64,000 nt of DNA from Aralia elata (Eukaryota > Streptophyta > Magnoliopsida > Apiales > Araliaceae). The notes under the pieces are model-generated. The model saw only the letters and a list, made by a program, of their open reading frames with translations. It made no database searches and was not told where the DNA came from. Positions 24,573-36,500 of this stretch are shown in pieces (positions within the stretch are counted from its first letter, which is position 1; each line of letters begins with the position of its first letter). The stretch is taken from contig CM068380.1 in NCBI GenBank assembly GCA_034770075.1, positions 24,420,638-24,484,637 on the forward strand, written 5' to 3'. The position numbers were made by a program, and so were the translations under genes.

Positions 24573-25599
24573 CAGTGGCGGAACTAGGGGGGGTCGCGGG
24601 GGGGCAAACGACCCTGGTACTCCGGCGAGGCCATAGGTGGTGTACCCAGTACCTTCCCACTGCCGCCCGCCCGCCCCACTGCCACGGTGCCACCCCAGTC
24701 CAGCAGCAGTCCTTCTTCTTCGGCATAATAAAGCAGCAGCAGTGAGTTAGTTTTTTTTTTTTTTAAACTTACATGAAACGACGTCGTTTCATGTAAGTTT
24801 AAAAAAAAAAACCCTTTCTTTTCTTTGTCCTTCCCACTTCCCAGTTCCGCCGCCTCTGTTGCTATCAAGTCTCAATATTTTCCATCCTTTTATTCCTTTC
24901 CCTAATTCCTTCCACAGCCGGCAGCTTTGCTTCTCACCCGTTCTCCGGTGGGTAGTCCCGTCCGGCGGTGGCGGTTCTCCTTTACTCTCTCCAGGTTTCT
25001 TAATTTTTTGTGCTTAATTTTGCCATTAAATTAGAGATTTAAAGTTTGTTACTTATCATATGAATTAGAGATTATGTTTTATTTTTATTGAATATTTGAA
25101 TTAATATTGTATATTTATCAATTTATGGTATATTTATGATATATTGTTTGTGAAATAATTGAAATAATTGAATAAGGTTAGTTGATGTTTTGATGAAATT
25201 ATGATGAAATGTTTGAATAATTGAATTGATGAAAGATGAAATTATTATGAAATGTTTAAATTGATGAAATTATTTATTGGTTCTGGATTTTGATCGTGTG
25301 GCAGCTTATGATGTTATTGCTTTGAGGCTGTAGGTTTTTTTTTTTTTTGGAAACCAATAAAGGTTGCATCATTTAAATTGATAGGAAAATTGTTTGTACC
25401 GGTAAAACAATGTAGTATCATAAACTGAGTGAACTACCACTACTATTATTTGCATCATAAAATTTGCATCATTTAAATTGATAGGAAAGTTGTCTCTTCT
25501 CAGTTGTATAGCCGAAAGGAGCAGTTCAAGCGTCAATAAATAATTTTTTTTACCGAGAAATTTTGACCCCCCTATAATATAGTCCTGGTTCCGCCACTG
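24573..25599. mobile_element. Non-autonomous hAT element
   Basis: Perfect 8-bp target duplication cttgtaca at 24565-24572 and 25600-25607. Terminal inverted repeats CAGTGGCGGAAC / GTTCCGCCACTG. 1027 bp without transposase. Its GC-rich left third contains a 58-bp perfect palindrome (24754-24811). Confidence 0.88.
24754..24811. repeat. 58-bp perfect palindrome without spacer
   Basis: T11-aaacttacatgaaacgac and its exact reverse complement meet at the centre (24782/24783, around gacgtc). It would form a cruciform, or a hairpin if transcribed. Confidence 0.95.
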
Positions 25600-25965
25600 C
25601 TTGTACATGATACATTTATGCAAAATTCATGCAGGATATGTGCTGTGGGATTATTCTTTTCGATGAGACCAGGTGTTTTTCTTGTTTGGAGCTATTGCGA
25701 TTATGCAGATATCATGTGTTTTAGAATTAAATGCTTTCCTTGGTGAGATTTTAGAAATGAAGTCGTTGTAATTGGGTATGTATTTGGGTTTTTGGCATAT
25801 TCTTTGTTGATGCAGATATGTAATTTCGTTGTGGCTCTATTCATATTTTTTGGATCTGTCACATTTTGTATGACACTGGGGTTTTAATAAAATTTATCTT
25901 TTGCCGATCAAAAAAAAAGAAAAAAGAAGATAAAGTTGAAATTTTGCTTACTCTCTTTTCTCTAC

Positions 25966-26040
25966 TTTATTTTTATTAATTTGTGTGCAAAATATATTTT
26001 GAACATCTTTTGGAGGACAGAGGGAATAAAACACACACAT

Positions 26041-26080
<40 letters not shown>

Positions 26081-26381
26081 GAAAATGATTCGTAACAACT
26101 ATTTGTTACTCATTCATTGCAAGCAAGAACTGTCCAAATTAGAAAAATTAGCCCCACCAACCGCTACTAACAAATATTTATTTTTATTAATTTATGTGCA
26201 AAATATATTTTAAACATCTTTTGGAGGACAGAGGGAATAAAACACACACATATATATATATATATATATAGATAGATAGATATGAAAATGATTCGTAACA
26301 ACTATTTGTTACTCATTCATTGCAAGCAAGAACTGTCCAAATTAGAAAAATTAGCCCCACCAACCGCTACTAACAAATAGG
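25966..26381. repeat. Tandem duplication of about 210 bp
   Basis: Units 25966-26176 and 26177-26381 share gcaaaatatatttt, catcttttggaggacagagg and the tail ccccaccaaccgctactaac. Each contains its own (AC)n(AT)n microsatellite, of differing length; the second adds (GATA)n. Confidence 0.9.
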
Positions 26382-27259
26382 ATATTATATATATTTTTGA
26401 ATTAAGTTTTTTAATGTTAATTTAATAGGATATTAGAGTTCTCAATATATAAAGTATTGATTTAAAAAATTTCACCACATGATGATGTCCTTTATATTGA
26501 TAATCAATAATATTATGTATTTTATTAGTCTCTTTACATATGTATATATGTACAGAGCAGATCTAGAAATTATAGTCAGTTATGACAAAAAATATTTTTA
26601 TTTGAAAAAATTAATATAATGTTACTAATTGAATTTTTTTTCGCATTTTTTTTATATAATGTCATTGTGTGTTTGTAATCTAACGTTAAATCAAATAATG
26701 TCATCATTATATTTTATCGCTACTAAACTAACTACTCATTATTTAGAGATAAATATGAAATGAAAATTAATTCTAAATATTTACAAATTAATTTTATAAA
26801 ACGAAACTCTTATGCTACGTTTGGTTGAATTAATGAATGAAGTGCAAGAAGGAATGGAATGAAAAATAACATATTTAGTGATTATTTTGGATGATAAATC
26901 ATTTCGATGAAATGAAAATTAATTTTATTCTCTTGATTTTGATTTATATAAGAGATAGTGAATGAGATCTATTCCATTAATAGAATGGATGTATATTACA
27001 ATATTATTATTCTATCACACCACCTACCATTAACAATAATCAAAGATATAATTGAGATACTTAAAAATCATTTTATTCTTTCCTTCCTTTTTATTTTTTC
27101 AATTTAAACGTAATATTATTATGAAACAAATGTAATATTTAAGAGAAGTCCATATAAATAACACATCCTAAAAGAATTCATTAAGTTGAAATGTCAAAAC
27201 TCTCGTGAATAACTTTTTTTATATATTTACATTGAACAACAATTTATTTGTAAAAGTTT

Positions 27260-27307
<48 letters not shown>

Positions 27308-27640
27308 CAAAAATTTCTTGAAAATCCAGCTACGGCAATTCCAAGGGTGGACCCGCCCCTGCATATGTGCACAAAGGAGTGTTAATTTAATATATACTTT
27401 TGACATCTCTAACAACTTATAAGTTATAAACGTTTGTAGACCATGTGCCTCTCATAAATTAAGTAGTGCCTTCTAATGCAAAAAGATCAGACACTCTTTT
27501 GTAGACCAACAGAGTATTATTACTTTGCCACATATTACTTTTTCGGTAATTTCCCATTGATGAGCATAAAATAAACATATATAATAATATAAGGTGCTGA
27601 GTATAGCTAATAGCTAAATAATCTAAAGATGCTAGATCAA
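26382..27640. other. AT-rich intergenic stretch, no gene seen
   Basis: Holds an (AT)n tract of about 40 bp (27262-27303) and a Harbinger-like motif (acgtttggttgaatt near 26817) without a matching second end. Nothing else recognised. Confidence 0.55.
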
Positions 27641-29750
27641 GCATTCTTCACTGCCTCGCGTTCCTATGCACTTAGTTGCTTGGGAATACTTTATGGCTTC
27701 TTGCTCCAAACATTTCAACTGAGTATCATTTGGATTATCATGTCTACTCTTCTGAATTTGATATGATACCTATCTAGAAATTTTCGCAACGCAATCATAG
27801 ATGATGAAATCATCATTTTTCGGTTTGAGATCCAGTAGAAATTGCATTTGCAGTCTTTCTACCTGTAATTGCTAAATCCATCCCGAGCCTTTTCTTCCAC
27901 CTCTCCTCTCCAATCCTCGATCAAACTTGCATCCGCTAAATTTTTAATAATCTGAAGAGGATCCTTCAGCGCCTCCAAGCTTCTATTCCCTATGTCAATA
28001 ATCGTGAAAAAGAAACCCATTTCTGAGACCCATAATATGAATTTATGAAAGATAGATAGAAAGAAAAAAAGTTGCCTTGCGGGAGAAAGGACGAAAGGGC
28101 TAACAAGACAAGAGCTTTTACTTTCTTTCATTGCTTACTCTCCTAGTAGCATACGTTGGCGGCAAGGAAGGAGGCATTGGAAAGACTAGACCATACTAAA
28201 GTCAAGAGGCATGGCCATCTTACTGAATCCGAAAGGTCGACTACGACAAAAACGTAGTTATCCCCCCCCCCTTTTTAAGCCAGGAGGTGAAAAGAGTTGA
28301 GAATAAAGATAAAGTCCGAAATCATTGTGTTCTCAAGGCCGAAGGCCAAGTCAAAGACAGAGACCGTGCCCCTCGGGCACCTCTGAAGAGGAAAGAAGGG
28401 AAGTTACAGAACTGGGTAGTGAAGGCTCGCGAACAAGGGCGGAGCCAGGAATTTTTTTCTGGCGGGACTAGCGTGCGGTTAAAAATTATGATCTTATAAA
28501 TAATTTGATGCGGGGGTTCGGGGGCACAGCCCCCGAGCCAAATTTTGTAGATAATTTTATATTTTTTGACTGGTTGCATATGTAAAAACATATATTTAAT
28601 TACAATATTGTTAATATTACAATTAATAACATTATATATATATATGTATACACTCTTTATTGACCCCTAATATTCTTTTCTAATCACAAATTTGTTAATA
28701 AACATTTAAATTTTTTATGTTATGAAAATAATCTAAATTACATATGACATATTAAAAAAAATCTAGTGATGTAACACATTTTTTGATATGTATCAAAATT
28801 ACAACTAAATTTTTAATTTTTTTAAAAATTGGAGTTAAAATAATTAATATAAATATGTTTGGAGTCAATACAAAAAAAACAAAAAAAAAACAAGCTAAAT
28901 GTGAGATGTCCAAACTAGAAGTAGAAGAATGAAAAGTTGAAACACAGCCATACAGTACAGGGAAAATGAGGATGAGTGAGGGGCGGACTTGTCTTCAAAT
29001 TAGAATTAGTTTATGAAATTTTTGTTTCGCTCCCTCCAAGTATAGCTCCTCTATTAATCAGCCCCCTTAAGTTTATTAAGTTGCATATTTGGCCCTACCT
29101 TTTACCTATAAAAAAAAAAAAAAAAACCACCTGGGCTACAGCCCACCCTAGCCCATGTGTATCTCCGTCCTTGCTCGCGAAGTAGACAGCAAGCAACTGC
29201 AAATGAACACCCGCCTGCATAACCTTTCTCCGTTTTGTAGAAATGGATTGTGAGTTGAAACTTTGCTTGCCCACGAAGAAGTCCATCCTCTGGAGATACT
29301 ATAAGCAAGAGAGAGGGATAACTTCCAGAAATCCTCGTACTAATTCACATACAGAAGAGAATGATATAGAATCTCTGTCTTCCAAGAGTTCGATTCATTT
29401 CTTTCTCCATCTAAGGTCAGGGAGGAACCTGAGGCGAGGAAGACGAAGACACGGAAGGGCACGAATGGGAGAAAGGGCACTAAGGAAAAGAGCTAGCAAT
29501 AAGAGCAGAGCTGGGGATGAATCTCTATCGACATCCATTCCAAAGTCCTATCGCTCGACCGCTTTCAAAAACAAAAAAGAAACGGGAATTTTAAGAAAAA
29601 GATCTTTTAGATCTCTTTCCTTTTTTTAGAGGATTAGGTCAGGCATAAAAGAGACTGTTTCAATCCAGCGGATACAGTACTTATGAAGCATGAAAATAGA
29701 AAAGAATGCTCTTTGGGCATTGCTTAACGTTTTTCTCAAGTGAGTCCAAT
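27640..29750. other. Stretch of distinct composition, possibly organelle-derived
   Basis: Balanced base composition with purine-rich runs and phrases such as ggccgaaggcca and cccctcgggcacc, common in plant mitochondrial intergenic DNA. It is interrupted by the hAT element 28434-29173. Open frames exist (27859-28131 minus, 29243-29629 plus), but neither matches a gene I know. A nuclear insertion of mitochondrial DNA is my inference. Confidence 0.33.
28434..29173. mobile_element. Non-autonomous hAT element
   Basis: 740 bp with an exact 8-bp target duplication ctcgcgaa (28426-28433 and 29174-29181). Ends caagggcggagccagg and, in reverse, caaggacggagatac. The interior contains a small GC-rich hairpin (cgggggcacagcccccg at about 28519). 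Confidence 0.85.
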
Positions 29751-29939
29751 AGAATTGTCACACATGTAGTTTATCTCATCTACTTCCACACTTTTATGCA
29801 TTATTGCTCGTTATATTTATTTAATTATTTACAATTATTTTCGTAGCAATACATGAGACGGTGATTTAATTTCCTCCAAAGTGGGGGCTTTAAAGAAGCA
29901 AAAAATAAAATTAATTAATAAAAAATAAAAAATCCTACC

Positions 29940-29946
29940 TATAAAA
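29940..29946 (+). promoter_or_regulatory. TATA box of the hydrolase gene
   Basis: TATAAAA lies 85-91 bp before the ATG at 30031, which would place transcription start near 29970 and give a pyrimidine- and A-rich leader of about 60 nt. No upstream in-frame ATG is seen between it and 30031. Position and context are typical of a plant core promoter; the start site itself is inferred. Confidence 0.5.
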
Positions 29947-30030
29947 CCAACAGAATCCAATTGTCTCTACTCCTCCAATAAACAAGAACCCTACTTCTAC
30001 TTGTTTCTTGTCCCTCTCCATTTCATTTCA

Positions 30031-30290
30031 ATGGATTGCCTGGAATCCACTGAATCATCATCATCACCAATAAACTACTACAAACTCCTTTTCAAGGTGG
30101 CCACCAAGATACCCATATCCCACTATTTATTAGGGTTTGCATGTGTCTTCATTGTTTTCATGTACAACTTGTTGGAGATTCATTTCCTGGAAGATCTTTT
30201 CTCCGGCGGAAGTCCGGTGACACTTACGTATAATCCGGGGTCGGAGCTCTACAACAGGGTTGTCTCCAAGTGTAGCTTGCTTCATGGCAG
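30031..30290 (+). CDS. Hydrolase exon 1
   Basis: Codes residues 1-86 plus two bases. It starts at MDCLES, has a serine-rich N-terminus, then a membrane segment (about residues 31-48) and the conserved VTLTYNPGSELY stretch that precedes the catalytic domain in plant EMB8-like proteins. The donor follows CATGGCAG. The reading frame stays open upstream of 30031, but the ATG at 30031 is the first methionine in it. Confidence 0.88.
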
Positions 30291-30479
30291 GTATAAATTA
30301 TTTCTTTGCTTACGATTCAAAGCTACCGTTAGATGTCATCAGCTTTTTTAGGGAGAAAGTCCCGCATCTAGTTTTCGGGGATAAGAGTCCCGACATATGT
30401 GATATGTTTTACACTACACCTTAGATAATAAAATGTTGGAATCTAGCAAACACCTTTCGGACTCTTACTCCCTGAGTCC

Positions 30480-30510
<31 letters not shown>

Positions 30511-33418
30511 CGGAGTCTTTTCCATTTTTAAGTTTTTCCTTTTATGCAAGTAAGAGAAAAAATGAGTTAGTATTTATAGTTCTGGCGTTGATATTTCACA
30601 GTTTTGGAAAGTTCCATGACATGCATGTCTATTTTTTTCATTTCTACAATTTCCCTGATTATGTCTTTAAAAGTTAGTTGCTTATTTTTTGTGAATCATA
30701 TTAACAAATAACTACGTACTAGAATACTATTTTTATACATGCCTATTATTTTTAGTACATGCAGTAATACAAATATTTTAGGATCTTGACATATTATTAA
30801 TAAAGTACTCGAATTAAACAAAATATTTTTATTTTAATGTTAAATTATGATCTTTTTATTTTGTTACCAGAAAAAAAAAAGGGAATTAAAACTTGATCCT
30901 ATAAATATTTTAGGATCATAATATATTATTAATAAAGTACTGAAGTTAAACAAAATATTTTTATTTTAATAATATGTTATGATTCATTTTTTTTTAACAA
31001 AAAAAATATAATTAAAACTTGATTCTAATATTATTCATGTCAAATTTAAACTCATTTTTGTCCCCTTTGATAATGCTCTCTTCCTTTTCACTTTATGATT
31101 GTTTGATAACTACGTTTAGAAGGCTTTTGGAGCTTTAGAAGCCGAAGGCAACAAAAGAAAAAGGGTCATGTTTTGTAGTTCAAATACACGTGGAACAAAC
31201 ACATGTGGGCCCAGCCCCTCCTCTTATAAGTTCTTCTACCAAATCACTACTACTAATACTATCCCTCCATTTTGTTATACTTGTGTAGGCCTACTTCATG
31301 CACGTGTAGGATATAACCCCTTGTCAAATTATCCATTCTTTACTTTTTGCCGAATCTATATATATAATTAATGTTATATACAGCATAAAATAGGCTTTTA
31401 GTACTAAAATTTAGAAATAGTTCTCCAATCCTAAAATTTAAGAAAAAAATTATATAAAAAAAATTATTTTTTTATTTTAAAATCTTTTCATCTACATTTT
31501 TATAATTACTATTATAATCTACTTACCACTATCTCTTATTCTCATACATTTTTTAATTTAAATAAAAAAAAATAAAAGTCATATTCTTGAAAACAATAAT
31601 ATTTAGTTATATAAGTTAAAAATCATATTATTGAAATAATATAAATTATTCTTGACTATGGATAATATCCAAATCTTGATTCTTGACGACGGAGTAAGAT
31701 CCCCTTTATGATACATATTCTTCAATACACATTTAACACTATAAATTTTTTTGACTAAAATACAGTTTGCAACCTAAAAATTGTAGGGTTGTTAAGGTTA
31801 GCACCTTAATATTTAAAACATATCTAAGTGTACCATAATTTTTTTTCTCTTATAAAAATAAAGTTTGCACTCACTTTTGAGGGGGTATTTTGTTTTGCGG
31901 AAAGAATTTTGGAATGCATTTTTTTAGATGGTGCATTTTTTTAGCGAGAAAGATTCTTGAAGTGCACTTAAATACGTTTCAAACATTAGGGGTGCAAATA
32001 TCAACAATGTACAAACTTTAGGGTACAAACTATATTTTAGTCAATAAAATTTAGGGATACTTTCATCAACACAATTTTTTGCGACGAATTTTATTGTGTC
32101 GCTAATTGTTTGTGACGAATTTTATTTTATTGCTAAATGTAATATTTATGTCATTGAATGTGTATTGAAAAAAATATAAAAAAAATATAATGGAGAGGAT
32201 TCTAATCCTTTACACTATATAAATTCTTTCATGCATGCTTCATCTCAATTGAAATCTCTCCATAAAAATTGTGGAATATATACTTGAAAAAACTGAGCAA
32301 AAACAATACAATTTTAAAAATAAGATAATTAATGTGGAATAATTAAAAATATAAAAGTGCTCGTTTAATATGAAATGGAGGGAGTGTTAATTAGGTAAAG
32401 GCGTTGTTATGATCCTCAAAAGGTGTCATGGGAATCCTTAATCAGTGTTAAAATGATATTAGATGTCAACACACAGCCCGCCAATGCAACATCATTTAAT
32501 TGAGATTATCTGAATCCACGTGCACCTGTAGCAGATGCAGCAGCTGTGTAGTGCACCGTCGGTTATAACGACAGTTTTTTAAACTATAGCGCTATAACCC
32601 AGAATATCTATACCCGTCGCTATAACCTAAAAACATCGTCGTTATACTCGACTGTGCATTATACAACTATGTATATACATTTTTTTCATATATATATGAA
32701 TAAAAAATTATGATCAATTTTACGAACATAACCTAAGAGATGATAACAGAGAACATAAATAGAGGGTGGGAATGCCTTTTTCACATGGGCAAGGGAGCAA
32801 TGGGCTTACCCCATCTTACATGAGCCTGGGAGCTCACTCGTGCTAGCTTGTTACAAAATCCATACGGTGCAATCATTTATAAACCCTAAAATTCACTTAA
32901 AATTTAATAATTTTAATTTTTGTGTCAGAGCCAAGATTTTTTGGTAGATCTGTATAAATAAATAAAAAACAACCCAATTTTGGCTTTTAAATAATCTTGT
33001 TTTGAGCACCAAAAAATAACATAATGTATCTTATAACACTCTTCTTGTTGTTTTTAAAGAAACACTCGTTTGATTGCTTCTTTTTTTTATATATTTTATA
33101 ATTTTTATTAGCAAACATTATTATTTGGTGTGAAAATGTTATGATTGTAAAAGAAACACTCGTCTGGTTGCTTTTTTTTATATATTTTATTATTTTTATT
33201 AGCAAATATTATTATTTGGCATGAAAATGTTATGATTGTAGTAGTGTATGAGCTTGATGGTGATTTTGTTGTTTGTTTGTTTGATTGAAGATATTTTGCA
33301 ACACCTTGGCTTTCAAGTCCACACTTACAAACTATGCTTTTGGAATATGTTGGGAAGCCTTTTCATTTCGACTACGAAAGGTAAATTTTGCAAAAGTAAA
33401 AAATTTCGTGAAATTTTG

Positions 33419-33503
<85 letters not shown>

Positions 33504-36500
33504 AAAGAACAACAAGTTGGGCTCTTGGTGTCCTCAATCTCACTTTAATATATTATTTAAAATTAGTAATTTTAGTTTACTAATTTTTTTTCTTTTTTTT
33601 ATTTCTTCACTTCTATCTATTTTTCTATCACTTCGTAATTTCTCTCATCCACTACCTATTAAATTTTAAAAAAACATTAGTTTACACACAAGTAACTAGT
33701 ATTTATATAATAAACTATGTTATTTTCAAAGACACTAAAAGATTTAGAAGCTGAGTTGAATAGATTCTTTAAAACTTTGTTTTTAAATAATGATTACCAA
33801 ATAATTAAATAGGTTAATTTTAACTTAATTTGTATAGCGGAATATGTATTTAAAAACCTCTTCAAAGATTGAATAAAAAATCTCAAATTTTGAATTTAGT
33901 GCAAGTGTGGAATTAAGTCATAGAAGCAAAACGTAGAGTTACAAGAAATAGAATGCATGATAGTAAAGTGCAGAAAAGTAAGGAACACAATAATTTTAAG
34001 AGGTTCGAAATATAAAAGTCTTTTAATCCTCTTTTATACTCTATGAGTAGAGATGATCCACTAAAGATTACAAAAATCTAAGTTCACTAATTAGAACGAA
34101 ATACAATAAGATGATTTACCATGAATCTAGTAAGTCACTAAGACATGATACAAAAGATCACCAAGATCTTGTTACAATCATAGAGAATATTGTAGTTTTT
34201 TTTTGAAGTGTTGCTAAGTTGTTTTAAGTTCTTCTTCAAATGACTTAACAATATATCGTGTTCTTTTAGTGAATCGTAAAGTGAAACTTTTGAATTACAC
34301 TTAGAATTTCAGTGCTTGATTCTTGATAAAATCGTTAACTTTAGTGTTTAAAGTAGCAATCTTTTTATTGCATCTCATTGAGATTTGCCCGTTGAATTGT
34401 TACCGTTACTCCAATTTGCTTGGGACACTTGTCAAATTGCAATTCCTTTTACTTTGAATAGTTGTATGTTGGACCACTTGTTGTCGATTTCCTTTGGTGC
34501 AGCTACGTGTTCTAGTCCTTGCACAAATAGCTGTTGAAAAAGCTACAATGTCTCCTTAGTTTTTATCGCCAACACACTTAAAGATCAACATAAATGAATG
34601 TGTGTTAAGGTTTATGACCTTTGTTATACATCTGCCACTGCCATGTTAGGAAACTGCAGTTTACGATTTTGGTCGAACTAGTCTTGAATCGTAGAGTTAG
34701 TACTCTAATCATTGAGTAACTTCATTCAAATATACTTGTTTTATGATTTGTAGTGGCTCTGCGATCTGCTTCTATGATTTGGTACTTTACTTTACGATAT
34801 CTGAAAGGTTTTTGTTTACTTTACGATCTTAGAGTAACTCTGACTTCTACTTTACGAAATACAAGTTAACCTTAGACAACTCATCTATTACAAGGATTAC
34901 ATTGCTATACTCTACAATTTGGATAAACCTAACAAATTTGATCCCTAACTAAGTACTTTCACATAGAATCTTTGAAGAACTTTATAAAGTCTACTTATTT
35001 TTACAAATATATACTAATCTCAATATCAATATCAAATCAAATAAAAATATACATAAATACAAGTACTAACAAAATATGTACTTATCAATTACCACAATCA
35101 AACTTGTCTATAAGTTAGGTACAAATGGTATAGCATTTGGTAATAAAATGGTGAAATGTTAGTATTGTTATTAATGCAAATGATGAAAAAAAATAAAAAT
35201 GCTATTAATTTATGAGTGTATTTATTGTCAAACTTTACTATAGCCAAGTCACATATTCTTTTTTTCCATATTTATATAAATAAAGAAGAGCAAATAGACA
35301 CGGTTACTTTTGAATTTTTGGTCTCCATGCCATTATCTATCATTCTTAACTTTTCTCACCTATTATTTTTTTCATATTTTATTTGCACAGACACATAATT
35401 GTGTGAGTCATGTAACTAGTATATATATAGCGCCTTTCACATGCGGGAGATACGCATACGGGTTTTAAAAAAAATTCATTAGCAAACTATGTTTTCATGA
35501 AAAGAGACAACCCACTCACTTAAACAAAGGCAAGAAAATGAGGACAAGAAAAAGAAAAGCTAAGGCCACTCACCTTGATATTAAGGAGATAGAGACTTGA
35601 AAAAAGAAGGACAAGCTTATATGTGTTTCATTTGTTTTGATAGTGTATAGAATAAGTTAGGGAGAGCCATTCCACCCAGCAATATAATTTATTTATTTAT
35701 TATAATATATTTTATTTTTATGTTAATAATATTAATTAATTTTTTATTAAAATAACATTTTACTAATTTTAAATTCGCTAAAAAGAGAAGAAATCTTACT
35801 ATTTGATACAATAATAAACCTTAAAAGGATTAGCATTCACCACAACATGTCTTTAAAAATAAAAATAATACAATAAGTTTAACTAGCATTCATTCAAAGA
35901 TGTCCTCAAAACACAATTTTTTTGAATAACATAGCAGCTTTAATGTCTAAACTTGTATTATTGTATTAGCAGCTTTGATGTCAAAACATAATTTTTTTGA
36001 ATAACATAACAATATTAGCACCTCCAATAATTTCATAACGTCCATACTATTGTGAAATCAAAGCTGCTATGTTATTCAAAAAAATTGTGTTTTGAGGACA
36101 TCTTTGAATGAATGTTAGTTAAACTTATTGTATTATTTTTATTGCGGTGAATGGTAATCCTTTTATGGTTTATTATTATATTAAATAGAAAGATTTCTTC
36201 TCTTTTTAACGAATTTAAAATTATTTAAAAATTAGAAAATGTTATTTTTAATAAAAATTTAATTAATATTATTAACATAAAAATAAAATATATTATAATA
36301 AATAAATTATATTGTTGTGCGGAATATCTCTCCCTAGCTTATTCCATATACAAGCGAATGAATTTAATCTCTTGTCCTCTCTTATATTTTAAAATTTCCT
36401 TTAATAGCATAATCAACAAGATGCTCCTTTTATCGAAAATGTAATAATATACTGTCTGCCCCATAATTATTGTAACATTTTTCTTATTTAGATGTATCAA

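Larger units (their letters stand above)
24310..25918 (+). other. Possible retroposed 3' end (LINE tail or processed pseudogene)
   Basis: Unlike its AT-rich neighbours, 24310-24572 and 25600-25918 look like transcribed 3' sequence. They end with an AATAAAA signal (25887) and an A-rich tail after tttgccgatc (25908-25927). The hAT element 24573-25599 splits it. No clear protein and no target duplication, so the origin is uncertain. Confidence 0.3.
30291..33290 (+). other. Hydrolase intron 1
   Basis: 3 kb, AT-rich. It contains an (AT)n tract (30483-30511), a MITE (31751-32044), a short inverted repeat around 32545-32665 (gtgcaccgtcggttata / cgtcgttatactcgactgtgca) and a 94-bp tandem duplication (33056-33243). 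Confidence 0.8.

Noticed and set aside
27859..28131. 90-codon minus-strand frame as a gene
   Set aside because: No recognisable domain; may be a remnant of organelle-type sequence, but nothing supports a functional protein.
29243..29629. 128-codon Arg/Ser-rich frame
   Set aside because: Basic low-complexity composition and no family match; its start lies just after a hAT insertion.
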